From Epiperipatus broadwayi (taxonomy: Eukaryota; Onychophora; Udeonychophora; Euonychophora; Peripatidae): DNA of 64,000 bases. The stretch covers positions 618,001 through 682,000 of the forward strand of contig JAQFVV010012395.1 in assembly GCA_028023455.1 (NCBI GenBank), written 5' to 3'. A model generated the notes under the pieces. The model worked only from the letters and a program-made list of their open reading frames with translations. It searched no databases and was not told the origin of the DNA. Positions within the stretch are counted from its first letter, which is position 1. Each line of letters starts with the position of its first letter. Shown here piece after piece: positions 1-11,046 of this stretch. The position numbers were made by a program, and so were the translations under genes.

Positions 1-830
1 CTAATTTAAATGGCTTGAAATGGACTATTGAAAAGGAACAGGACAAAAAGTATTAAGTATTTGGATTTAATTATTACAAAAGATAATAGTATGTTAAATT
101 ATAAATTAATAATCAAACCAGTGCAAAAAAAAGTATAAATTGGAAATCAAAAGTACCAATTATGTATAAGATGACAAGTTTTAGATCATTTTTGTTTTTT
201 AATGAAAAATTAAGTAGTTATCAGTGTGATAAATTAAAAAATATCGAGATATTTACCAAGGAATTGCTTGAAGTTGGTTATAAGATTTAACAGATTAGCA
301 ATACCCTATGTCAATTTAAAAAGAGTTATAATGATTTAAAGGAGTTGACGATTGATAATAAAAAATGGCTATCTATTCCATATATTTCAAATATGCAAGT
401 GAAATTTTTTAAGCATATATATAAGGATGTGTTTAATGTTTCATTTTGTGTTATAAACAATGTTAATAAGTTACTGAATAATTCTTAAAATGTCATACCT
501 GTCAAGCAGAAAAATAATGTTGTATATCAAATTTTCTGTGGATAAATGTTATCATATATAGGTGAATCGAGGTGCAGTATTGAGAAAAGATTAAAGGAGC
601 ATGAATTGTTGTACAAGCGTAAGACAAGTAAAAATAATAATGAGTTAATATCTGCTTGTTTTCTTGGATCATGAAAAAAAACGTAAATATAAATTTAAGT
701 TTGATATTGAGTCTTAAGCTTATTCATAAAGAGAAAAACCATAATAAAAGAAAAATTAAGGAAGCAATTTTAATAAATAGAAAATGAATATAATTAATAG
801 ACAAGCTGCTAATGTCAAAATTCGGGATTC
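1..830 (+). pseudogene. Penelope-like element, end of RT plus GIY-YIG endonuclease (broken, cut by window start)
   Basis: Translating the + strand in shifting frames gives the typical end of a Penelope-like retroelement protein. Near the start there is a KWTIEKEQDKK-like stretch, as in the region after the RT catalytic motifs. From about 514 to 672 the frame reads NNVVYQIFCG, one stop, then SYIGESRCSIEKRLKEHE, the paired GIY and YIG motifs of the GIY-YIG nuclease fused to PLE reverse transcriptases. PLEs use this nuclease to open the target. Several stops and frameshifts show it is dead. The RT palm lies upstream, outside the window. Family identity is fairly sure; the 3' boundary near 830 is a guess. 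Confidence 0.72.
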
Positions 831-1007
831 ATGGGATTTTAGTTGATGACATTTGCTTTCCGTTGTTTTTTAAATTTAACAGCAGTTGAGTTTAAGGAAT
901 TAACCAAAAGTACTTCTGCGGATTGAAAGACTATATAATAGTTAATTACTGTTATATTTATTAATTTATTGTTATATATACAAATATATGTTTACAAAAA
1001 ATTTTGA

Positions 1008-1134
1008 TAAACAACATAAAAATATTTTGACATAAATCGGAATTTTTTTAAACTTACTTCTTATTTTTTTATGCGTCTACATCTTTTTAATATTTTATGT
1101 AATTTGTCATAAAATATTTTTATTATGTTGTTTA
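1008..1134. repeat. Imperfect inverted repeat, about 30-bp arms
   Basis: The left arm (1008-1037, begins TAAACAACAT) pairs with the right arm (1102-1134, ends ATGTTGTTTA) with small gaps. The 64-bp spacer is AT-rich. No target duplication was found. It could be a small MITE or a chance AT-rich palindrome. Confidence 0.4.
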
Positions 1135-1139
1135 TGGAA

Positions 1140-2185
1140 GTTCTTTATATATATATATTTTATCAGAATAATCAATCCTTTAGAGTGATCATATAATATA
1201 GTTGAAACATTGGAAAAGTGAAAAAAAAAGATTCATAGCTTGAAGAGAAAAAGTGTAAAAGAAAACTTTTTTTTTTTTTAATTTTTAATATATTAATGGA
1301 CCATAATTATAAAGAACATAGTGAAATGATTATTAATGATTTTATTAAATCATATGTACCGTTTTTATGTTTTGTTAGGCCTTCTATTACGCACTAGAAT
1401 AGCTATGAAAAAGAAAAATATTTCATTAATATTTCTAAAAAAACATAGCTATATTTCCTGATTAACTCAACCTAATATTATTTATGATTTGAATTGCCGG
1501 CAGAATCGGTTTTTAATTTAAATAAAGGACGCCAGAATTGAGAGACTCACTGAATCTGCGCAAAGCACATTGTGACTTACAAAGAAAATACTTTAAAAGA
1601 TCTGGATTATGATTTCCCGTCAATTAATTATTTTACATATAAATGGCACATATAATAATCTTCACAAGCAGCAAAATAGGAGAACGTCGTAATTTAGTCA
1701 ATCTACCATTGTTCCTGTTTAGTATTGTGAGCCATTTAGAATAAGATTCTCTCCAGATATGAATGCTATTTATGTCCTACCAACTAGCTACTAAAAATTT
1801 TAAAGACCTCTGATCCGGCTCTATAAATATCTAAAAAAAAAAGAATGTTTCTTATTGTTTAATTAGATAGAAGGGAATGAGGTAAAAAGAAGCACATAAG
1901 TCAAGAATAATTTTTAAAAGATGACAAAATAAAAAAATATAAGATCACATAACTTTAGAAATGAAAGTTATTACTGTTAGCCATCATTGAAGCAATTAAT
2001 AATCACGTTTTTCCAAAAAGCATATGCAAAAAATTTGTGGCAATCCAATCAAAACAAGGAAATGCTTGTGACTTCAATCTCCAATTCTGACATTGTATGT
2101 ATAAATCAAAGATCATTTATTTGTTTACAATATTTGGATTTAATAATCAACAAGAAACTTGTAGAGAATTCAATCAGGAAATAGA
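1140..2185. other. AT-rich stretch with no recognised gene
   Basis: Only short open frames occur. The longest (1987-2184, 65 codons, +) resembles nothing I know and has no flanking splice signals I trust. Confidence 0.4.
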
Positions 2186-2189
2186 TTCA

Positions 2190-2600
2190 TTAGTGGCTTT
2201 ATTAATACTGTCAATTCTTTCATTGTAGTCATAAATCCAACAATCATTAACAATGTGGTTCATAGTTTGCATTCGCTAACTCTTACAAAGATCAGTGACA
2301 GGTAAATTCCATTTATGAAACAAAAGAGCACAATGAGTTGCATCTAGGAAGATCAAATCCAGTTGACTTTATATAATTGGATCTGAAAAAATAAATTTAT
2401 TTGGAATCTCCTAAGAAATCCATTTTTTAAGTCATAATTTTTTGATTGTAGATTTTTGATTGAACATTTAAAATGGGATCTTGATTTCAGTCTAGTCTTA
2501 GGTAGTGAAACTATATCTAGAGTTATTGGGAAGCCTATGTTTAGTCATGGTTATATAAGTGACAGGATGGCAATTTCAAGCAATTGATGGTGGACTTAAT
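2190..2600 (-). pseudogene. Jockey-clade LINE, C-terminal end of ORF2 (fragment)
   Basis: Read on the - strand, 2200-2420 gives HCALLFHKWNLPVTDLC followed by RMQTMNHIVNDCWIYDYN. This matches the Cys/His-rich C-terminal end of Jockey-type ORF2 proteins (pattern R-C-x-x-L-H-K-W-x-L, then D-x-C, then Q-T-x-x-H-I-V-x-D-C). Upstream on the same strand, to about 2600, a degraded DPxIKPTGFDLP-like segment precedes it. It has frameshifts and stops and no ORF1, EN or RT. The 22.4-kb end of the Jockey remnant on the + strand carries the same segment, so two relatives of one LINE group are present. Confidence 0.58.
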
Positions 2601-3853
2601 ATATAAATAACCATATATGAAGTAAACAATAAAGAAAATGCATATATGTATTTTTACATTTACACATATATTCTATTTTGGAAATGGGTGTTCTTTCTAC
2701 TCCTGAGCCATTTATTATATGCTTTAATAATCAATGAATAATAATATATGGTAGTACTATTATATTCACTTACTCCAACTTATTTTCTGGCTTGTGGCCT
2801 TTATCACTAAAAATTTTGGATTTGCTCTGAAGTAAAATGAAAAAAAAAACTGTTCCTGTATATATTAAGTGTAACCAAAAAAACATGTGATGTTTTGTTA
2901 ATATTTACACCATCCACTCGCTCAGTAATTAATTCATCAATGCAATTCAATCTATCTCTAATCCATCCATCCATGTATATATAAAATAAATATGGAGATG
3001 CAAAATTTGTATGGTATAATGTATGCTCCATAGCTGACATATTATATTTAAAAAAGTGACAAATCATTTTACTGTATAAAGATATTTCAAATAATCTCCT
3101 TTGTCAATTGGAGCATTGCCAATAAATTATGCATACAAGTGACAATCAACTTAAAGCTTAAATGTTTGTGCTCCAATGTACCTGACAAAGGAAGTTTTTT
3201 TTTGAGGTGCATGTTTATTGCAGAGTGGTTAATCTTTTTTTTTTTCATGTAATATCTCTCTGGATTTATTTATATATACTTACGATGTGTTAATCTATTT
3301 AATATATATTACAATAGTAATATAGGAGGAGTGTGTGATAAACTTGGAACATGCTGAAGAGCAATGCACATTTAAACTATCTGTGCTAAGTTAATCAAAT
3401 GCTCTATTTATTCATGATACGATCAAATATTCAGATGGAGGATCAAAAAAGATTTTATCAAAAATTATTTTTTATAATTTATTTCTATTAATAAAAGCAA
3501 AACACAATAATTAATATATAGCATTAAAATAACTATACAATATCAATATTTCCTAGTGAAATTTGATGATTAGGAATGAATTACAAATTCAATTTTAATT
3601 TATAATGCAAATAATTAATGGATTAAGAATAATTAAGAACTTAAATATAACTTGTTTCAAAAATTAATTCATATCTACTAATATAATAATGATTCCTTTT
3701 GAAAAGAACTAATTAAAAATTTAATTTTAACAATTCTTTTTTTTAATATTTATTTAATAATAAAAATTCATCTTCATTTCTCTTTAACTTTATTTCTTCA
3801 TTTTACATTTAGTGTCACTCATCCCAATCTATTTTCGATTCACATTAAGTATT
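2601..3853. other. No gene seen; one small inverted repeat inside
   Basis: The stretch is AT-rich. The one structured part is 3099-3195, where CTCCTTTGTCA near 3100 pairs imperfectly with TGACAAAGGAAG near 3185 and TTGGAGCA with TGCTCCAA. This is a possible tiny MITE. An 86-codon - strand frame (2807-3067) has no recognisable similarity. Confidence 0.35.
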
Positions 3854-3930
3854 GGTTATTCATTCACACATCCGATTTCATATTTATATTAAGGTTATTC
3901 ATTCACACATCTGATTTCATATTTATATTA
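3854..3930. repeat. Two tandem copies of a 39-bp unit
   Basis: The unit starting GGTTATTCATTCACACAT occurs at 3854-3892 and again at 3893-3930 with about one difference, so the duplication is fairly recent. No function is evident. Confidence 0.8.
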
Positions 3931-5989
3931 TCATCAATTATACATTATTCCTATCTGAAACATCTAAAACTGCATAAAAGTATTGCTTTAATTCTTACAA
4001 AAATATCAATATTATTACGAGAAAAATTTGATAATTATATATTGTAATGGAGTGCGGGATTTGGAGGAGGCGAAAACTTTCGAAATTTTCAAAGATCCTG
4101 GACTGGTCCCCAAAATGTAATGGAGAAATACTTAAATTTAAATCATCCACCTTCTGTTACCGCAAGCAAAGAGAACATATAGATATAAACGAATTTATAT
4201 CTATACCTGATCGACCCTGTGACAAGGTTATTTTTCCCGATTAGACGTCTCTCAACTGCTGTAATTGTTAAAGAATTACAGCACTTGGTTAAATTATAAA
4301 TTTTAATGGGATTAGTAATACTGTACAACTATCCTCACGTGTTACTTAGTACTCAAATGGAGTAATAATTATAACCAAACCCTCTGGGTATATTAAACTA
4401 TTTGGAATGGCGAAGAAACTAGACGATGCAGATAAAATAATTAATGAAACATTTACTATAATAATAAAATAACAAAAAAGAAATTACATGAAATATTTAC
4501 ATACAATAAATCATTTAAATATAACACTACAATTAGGTGTATGTGTTAAATCCTAAAAATGTCTTTTAATCTATTAAAATAAATTATCCATTTATAGTCG
4601 TTCATTCCAAGTATTATTAAAGAGTCTAATTAATGTCTATCTTATTAATATATATAACGTTCAAATGTGTGTTAGACAATACTATATGTAAAACTTTTAA
4701 TATTTGCGTTAATATTAGTATCTGCAATTGCTTTTAATGTGAAGAGTAAGTGCACGCGTGTTATATATTGGTCTGTGATTTAATTTACTTAGGTTTTCTT
4801 CTTCTTCGACGTTAATTACTGTCCTGCTGACCGTCATGTAGAATTCCTCTACTTTTTTAGTAGAGATGGCCATTCTTCGGCTTTGATTTTAGTTTGTGGA
4901 ATCTCTTCTTCTATATGTAGTGACTCACAATACTAGGGTGTCAATGGCATGGCAGGCGCTACACTGGCAGTTGTTTCATGGCAAGGTGACTATACGAGCA
5001 CGGTGGGTTTGGATTGACCAGCCACTGTGATGGCCCTTAGCCACACATCCTTGACGATTCCCTCGTGTAGAAGATTAGTTTCATGTTCATAGTTTGTTAG
5101 TATTCTACGAAGATGTCCTTTCCTCCGCTTTCCTTTCTTTTTTTCCATTAAAATGTCTGCTTTCCACTAAGTTGTAATCTCTCCTTCCTCTCAAAACTAG
5201 TGTTCTCACCGAAGTCTCCACGCGAACTGTCCTTGAATTAATGTCTTTTCTTTTCAAAATTATCTTCTTATCTTGATCTCTTGTTTGTAGGTTTTCTTTC
5301 ACACCTTTAATTTTAAAATGTTTTCTACAACTTATACAAAATTTCTTTTAATTCCTTACGATTTTATAACATCGTGTTTTACATTCATTTATCTTTTTTT
5401 TTTTTTAATAAAATTAATCTCATTTTAACATGCAATAAACTCTTTTCCCCTTTATACATATATTTGCATATGTATTTCATTTCGTCAAAATGTGTAATTT
5501 TAAGAACAGAATCTTTATTTTTTGTCGTATTCTAAATTTTACTTATATTTTATTTAAAACTCCCCAATTATCACTTTTTAAGTCATTTGAGTTCCTATTT
5601 TATTTATATTTCCTTTCTTCATTTTTAATTTTAAACTAAACATATGATTCTGATATTTCTAACTTTAATATTTCTATTCTTTCCAAAAACATGAACTTTG
5701 GAGAGTAAAAGATAAGAATCTTGTTCGATTCCATTTCCCTCTCTTTATCTCATTATAGTAATTAAGGCATTCCTTTCTTCGTTGGTTTTAATTCTTTTAT
5801 TTATTTGTATATTTTAAAAAAAAACTATAATATTTAATATTTCTTAATATTAAATATATAGGTGATAGCAGTATGTGCGATCATCACAATATATATAGAC
5901 AGATGCAATAAATAATTTGTTACAATACAAATGATTTTCTAATGGCTGTCTACAGAGAAATAGTGATGCTATTGAGAATAGCTAGTTAG
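3931..5989. other. No recognised gene; GC-richer island near 4795-5110
   Basis: Most of this is AT-rich. Two patches are less so: 4045-4260, holding a 65-codon + frame, and 4795-5110. They could be old repeat or exon remnants. I found no convincing protein similarity, splice structure or terminal repeats in either. Confidence 0.35.
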
Positions 5990-6366
5990 TTATTCATTTA
6001 TCAACCAAAAATCAACTGCCCAGATAAATTGGCCACCTGAAAGAAAAATAGGAAGATTCTCTTTTTTAAATCTGAAAAACTTTCAAATTTCATGAGTTAA
6101 ACAGGTGAATGTAATTATTAGTATATTTCAAAGTACACATAAATAAAACATATATACAACATATTAAACAGAAGTAAAATAACAAAGAAAAAACGGAAAA
6201 AAGAAAACAAAAACTAAATTATACCTGAGTTTATACTATCAGCAATAGAGCTTATTTCTGAATGTTGAGATGACAGAAGAGGCTCATATAGTTCACGATT
6301 CATTGGGAACCTTGACCAATGCCAGCAGTGGCAAAAAGACAAACATGAATCCAACATGAATTCCAT
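5990..6366 (-). CDS. Candidate small two-exon gene, or 5' coding part of a larger gene
   Basis: On the - strand an ATG at 6366 in a good context (ACAATGG) opens 47 codons that include CHCWHWSRFP and RELYEPLLSS. The frame ends at a donor, CAG followed by GTATAA, at 6225/6224. A 188-bp intron ends in a strong polypyrimidine acceptor (TTTCTTTCAG at 6037), and the frame continues from 6036 for about 15 codons (GGQFIWAVDFW) to a TAA at 5990-5992. The predicted protein is about 62 residues, with an early Cys/Trp patch and no obvious membrane helix or signal peptide. An upstream acceptor-like site (TTTATTTAG at 6435-6443) could make the first exon internal with 5' UTR. I do not recognise the protein. 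Support is the open frame in AT-rich DNA plus matching splice phase; chance remains possible. Confidence 0.35.
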
Positions 6367-6879
6367 TGTTTTAATACAAAAATAACCCGTATCAAATTAA
6401 TTTGTCAACCATCTTTGTTTGGTGTAAAACTTTGCTAAATAAATTGAAAAAGCAATTAATAACAAACATATTAAATACAATAAAAAAAAAAACAAAACAT
6501 CATCAGTCACTTATTGAAAGTTTGGAACCTATACATTTATTCAAATCACTTTACTTGTTCAAACAGCCATAGATATTTCCTTCTTAGAATCATATATCAA
6601 CTTCTTTTCTTTTACAATATATCTTATCATAATTTGTCTATGTGTACACCTAATAAATTCTTTTTATTTTCTCAATAATCTTTTTTTACATTCACTTTTT
6701 ACTAAGTTTTGCATTTTTTTAGTAACCAATATCATCCTTACTTTAAATATATATTCATTTGTCTATAAATAACTTTCCTTGGTCGATATAAAGCAGAAAC
6801 TTGTTCAATAGCAAGATATTCTACAGACCGAAGTACCTATTCATCCCTAAGTTTTTCTAGTGCTCTTTTGTAAATTATT

Positions 6880-7290
6880 TTGATAATGAGCAAACTATTC
6901 ACAGCTAGCTACAAATCTGAGTGTTCTTCAACACTCAAATTTCATCAGCCAATTACTCTACTACTGTTATCTGTTCACCAGAAGGTTACTCTATTATTGA
7001 TTCAAATGCTAACAGCAAATAACTCATCAGAAAATAACATATAGCAACAGCTTATCAGCAAATTATTCTATCATACTCCAACTGTTCTTCAGATTTACTC
7101 TATTTCTAAGATAATTATTCATCAGCAATTGATTCTATTACTAAGGTAACTGCCCTTCAACAAGCTACACTAACAGAAATGCAAGAACTACTACTCTATC
7201 ACTGAATGAACTATTCTTCAACAATCTTACCTACACAATTAATGCTTACAGTAATTTACTTCATCAGTCAGCCAATGAAAATAATAATAA
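6880..7290. repeat. Degenerate short-period repeat (TTCATCAGC / ACTCTATTACT words)
   Basis: Words such as TTCATCAGC, TTACTCTAT and CTGTTCTTCA recur about every 40-60 bp with heavy drift and no clean period. Similar words resume at about 8260-8420 after the mariner copy, so the mariner seems to have landed in an older satellite-like tract. Confidence 0.4.
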
Positions 7291-7436
7291 TAATCAAAAG
7301 GTTTATTGCTCCAGAAGTTCAAAAAATTCATGCACAAATGACCAAGGTGTTGTGATCTTTAAGTATTATGCTCCAAAGTTCATTTAACAAGGCAGGGAAG
7401 CAAGTTAATTATTTATTGGTAAGCTATTTTACACTA

Positions 7437-8236
7437 CGGGGGGGGAGGGGCAAAATAACCGAAATCATTCTCTGGTGAGTGCACCTGTTGTCATACAGGC
7501 TTCTGCTGCTACATATCTCTTGCAAGGACTTTTCTGTATCAATCTTCCAAATGGCATTACTGTATGAAATTGTGGTGGCCATATAGCACATTTTTTTGCA
7601 AAGTGCATTTCACATATTTGATTTTTTTCTAATGGCTGAAAAGTTGGAATAATGTGAAATTCTGTTTTCTTTTAATGAAGCTGGGAGGGAAAACTGTACA
7701 AGAAAGCCATTCTGGGAAAAACACAAGTTTACAATTGGTTTATTGAAATTGTCAAATACACCATGTCCCAAAAAAGCATAACGAGTAAAGTCCAATGTCA
7801 AAACAATGCTATTTTTTTTTTCTTGACGCAAATAACATTTTTCTCTCAGAATTAGTTGGTAACAATCAGGCATTTTATCTATAAGTTATGAAACATTTTC
7901 GTAGTGCAGGAAAATGTAAATGTCCCATTTTGTGGCAAAATGAGGAGTGCAAACTTCAATTTTTAATTAAATTCTGCCATGTAACTTTTTATTTTCTCGA
8001 ATAAAAAAATGCATAATTTTTTTTGCAGACTTAGAAATGATGAAAAAAGTCAATACAGGCGTTAAAAGAGATTTCACTTTGTGCTTCCGGATTATTCGAA
8101 AACTGAAAAACACATTTAGATTGTTGTATATAATATTAAATAGACAATACTTATGAATGAGATTAAATTTATAACACTTAAAGATAAATAAATAATTTTT
8201 ATTATAGAATTCTGATTACTTTGGGGTTCCCCCTTG
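7437..8236 (+). mobile_element. Deleted mariner-family transposon, copy 1
   Basis: The 800-bp element is bounded by TA at 7435-7436 and 8237-8238. The left end runs through GGGGAGGGGCAAAATAACCG and pairs imperfectly with the right end (inward from 8236, CAAGGGGGAACCCCAAAG). From ATGGCTGAAAAG at 7632 the + strand holds broken coding sequence homologous along its length to the copy at 53373. That copy preserves weak mariner transposase similarity. No frame longer than a few dozen codons survives. It interrupts a degenerate repeat tract. Confidence 0.6.
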
Positions 8237-9757
8237 TATCATACATTAACAACTACTTTAACTGAATTAACTTCTCCACTAAAATGCTTATTAATTAGTT
8301 GCTTTAGCAAGCATGATTTGTTCATTTACAAACTGTTCTACAATTGATCCATTTATCAGAAATTACACAGTGAGCCAAGTACTTATAATCTAACTCCTCA
8401 ATGGTTCACAAAATGAAGCTACACTCAGCCAAAATAATTTCATTCTATTTTTTGCAATCATCAATTTATTAGCCTAGTCTAAACTTTTTATTCAATTACA
8501 TTTTTATTTTTTTGCGTTCATCAAGATTGGTGTTGTGTTACTTATATTTATATGGATGGATTTTCTTATCGTATCAAAGAATATATAATACCCAACTTCC
8601 AATTCATAATTCACAGATTGTCCTCAGAAGACAATCTGATTACAAGAAGAAAAAAGGAAATGAAATAATAGTAAAAAATTAATATATCCAGGGCCAACCA
8701 GTCAATTATCGGCTGGATAATTTTTGATGAAAAATAACAGAAACAGCAATAAAATTATATAATAAATTTGAGTTTATTTTACTCTCAATAATGATAATAC
8801 TATTAAAATTAAACTGAGAGCTGCAAGCCTCTCAAGCGCTTGTGACTATCAACAGCCAATCAGATCTTAAACACTATTAGTAAAAGATTAGTAATTCAAC
8901 TAGATATTTTCTAATTGAAAAGGGTCACTTTGATCACTTAACAATTCATATCTCTGTAGAGATTAAACATATACAAATGTCTCTTTAACACTGTAATTTT
9001 GTAAGCACATTATTGCTCTTGTACTTATTTCTGAGATAATCGAATTATTCTTGATTAGAGCTCTTATTTACTAATTTCCAGAAAACAAAACTTTACCACA
9101 AATCTAACTTAAACTCTGTAATTAGTACAGTATTTGCTGCACTTGATTGCTTATATTTGCACAGTTTATTTTTTTCCTTTTTTTATATTTTTCTTTTGCA
9201 GACTTTATCAGCTTTGCTAATTTGCATAAACTAAGACTTTTATTAATATACAAATTAGCCTGTTGCTTCTTGCAATTACTGAATTCTTTTTTTTTTCTGC
9301 ATATCAATAAGTTATTTTCTGGAATATTCTAACAATATCCATATATCTAAATTTGTACATACATATTTATTTGTGCTTCGATAACTTATACATGTATGAC
9401 ACAGCAAAAATATTATTACCAAACTACTGATGGTTTACTGATCACAAATCATTGTTGCAGATTCAATATTAAACTTACCACTGGATGAATCAGTTTAATT
9501 TGTATTGTAAAATTAGAAAAATGTTTTAAAATTGATAAATAAATAATGAAAAAATTATGGGATCATGTTTATTATTAATTTATTCTTCCACAAAGCAATT
9601 GCTTCATCCAAAATTATAAATTTACTAGAAAAAACTACAAATGAAAAATATCTCTATACATAAAAATGCCAATAATTTTAAGTCGAACAGATATTAGAAA
9701 GACTCTGGCATTCAAAGAAAAACAAACTCTGGGAATGATAATTTATCATTAGCAAAC
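8237..9757. other. No gene seen
   Basis: AT-rich sequence. Opposing open frames near 9122-9332 overlap on both strands and consist of low-complexity Lys/Phe codons, so I do not treat them as genes. Confidence 0.4.
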
Positions 9758-10053
9758 AATTCACAGAATTATATAATACCATTTGTACACCTTCTTTTAA
9801 TCACTTTTTACAAAGCGATGAAATAAAATTTATTCCTTGATATTTTCTGAGTTTCATAAGAGCTCCCTTCAACTCTAAATCCTTTTAATTAACAAGAGGA
9901 TCTCTGATAAAGACTTAATCAGTTAAAACTAAAAAAGTACCAAGGAATAAATTTTGAGTGAATTATAAAAATTGATTAAAAGGTACACAAATGGTGTATA
10001 AATCAATGCATAAAGAAATAAAAAGTGAAATTATAATTCACAATTTATATAAT
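9758..10053 (+). mobile_element. Palindrome-plus-tail insertion A
   Basis: Arms at about 9773-9850 and 9925-10000 are roughly 80% complementary. The left arm begins ACCATTTGTACACC, and the right arm ends in its counterpart. A direct repeat of about 19-20 bp flanks the whole: AATTCACAGAATTATATAAT at 9758-9777 and a near copy at 10035-10053. The palindrome abuts the left repeat. A 34-bp non-palindromic tail (10001-10034), containing CATAAAGAAATAAAAAGTGA, separates it from the right repeat. The tail resembles that of insertion D (17423-17465). It has no coding capacity. Confidence 0.6.
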
Positions 10054-10339
10054 TACCATATAATTAGTTGCTTGAGAAGACAAATGACTTTTAAATATCA
10101 AATTGACTGACTGAACACCAGTTGATAAAATTGGAAATTTTTTTTTCAAATCTGAGAATTTATCTAGTAACATTTAACTACTATGTTCTCATCACCGTCC
10201 AGGGCATTAATAACTATTCAAAAGTAATAACAAACATTGACAAATTTTCTTTCTTATAACCACTATTTGACCTGTGAAAATACTTTGCAGAGTATAGAAT
10301 AAATCATCAAGCATTTCAATTCTAATTTTTTTTTCATGT

Positions 10340-10415
10340 GTCAAAGAATCGGCTGGGAAGCGAACCCAGACAACTGCTTGTAAGGCAGCCGACCACCAAT
10401 GCTTGACTAATATTA
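10340..10415 (-). pseudogene. tRNA-Val(TAC)-like pseudogene or SINE head
   Basis: On the - strand a perfect T-arm (CTGGG, loop TTCGCTT, CCCAG; 10353-10369) follows a 5-bp anticodon stem with a 7-base loop (CTTACAA; 10373-10389) whose anticodon would be TAC, Val. A box-A-like TAGTCAAGCATTGG lies upstream, near 10410. The variable loop is only 3 bases and the acceptor stem does not pair, so this is no functional tRNA. An A-run follows the 3' side (10327-10334 on the + strand are T), as in a tRNA-derived SINE. I found no second copy to prove a SINE. Confidence 0.45.
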
Positions 10416-11046
10416 TTTATTTTTAACACTTTTTTGCTTATAATCAATATCTGCATCAGACAAAGTAATTTATTACTGGCTTGATGTCAGACCCATATAT
10501 ATTGTATATGCATGAGTTCAAACTTAGAATTTTTGGATTCTCAGATTAGCTTGAATTTGAAAAATTAAAAAAAAATGGCTGCTAGTAGGTTGGAGCAAAC
10601 CCAATGTTTCTCAGAGGCCAGAAATTTTTCAGAAAACTTTTATGAGGCACTATCTAATTTCCATTGTTGATCAAATCTTACAATAGATGGCTTTGGAGTA
10701 AAGTAAATAGAATGAATTATTATTCCTATTTGCTATAATATCTATTTACTAAACACCGCAAAATCCTATGAAATGTTTTCAATCCAAATTTATTACAAAT
10801 TTCATGTAGCTTATGATCTTAATTATATATTTTTCTTTTCTTATTATATACTTTTGCAATATACTATCCTTTTATAAATATCTCTATATGTGACATATAC
10901 AAATGATAGGATTTAGAGAGGCAAGCACTACAGCCAAACTGGGGTTCCTACAAATTATGGATACTAATAAATGACATATAAAAAAAATTATATTTGTTTT
11001 ATAGCAAATAAAACAATATGCCATATAATGAACTAAATAAAGATAT
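10416..11046. other. No gene seen
   Basis: AT-rich sequence with only short frames and no repeat that I could pair. Confidence 0.4.

Noticed and set aside
6940-7270. Several TCATCAG words (CTGATGA on the - strand) suggesting tandem ribozymes (retrozyme)
   Set aside because: No GAAAC partner with pairing stems and no fixed period; they belong to a degenerate repeat.
9122-9332. Overlapping open frames of about 61 codons on both strands
   Set aside because: Low-complexity Lys/Phe codons that mirror each other; expected from AT-rich DNA.
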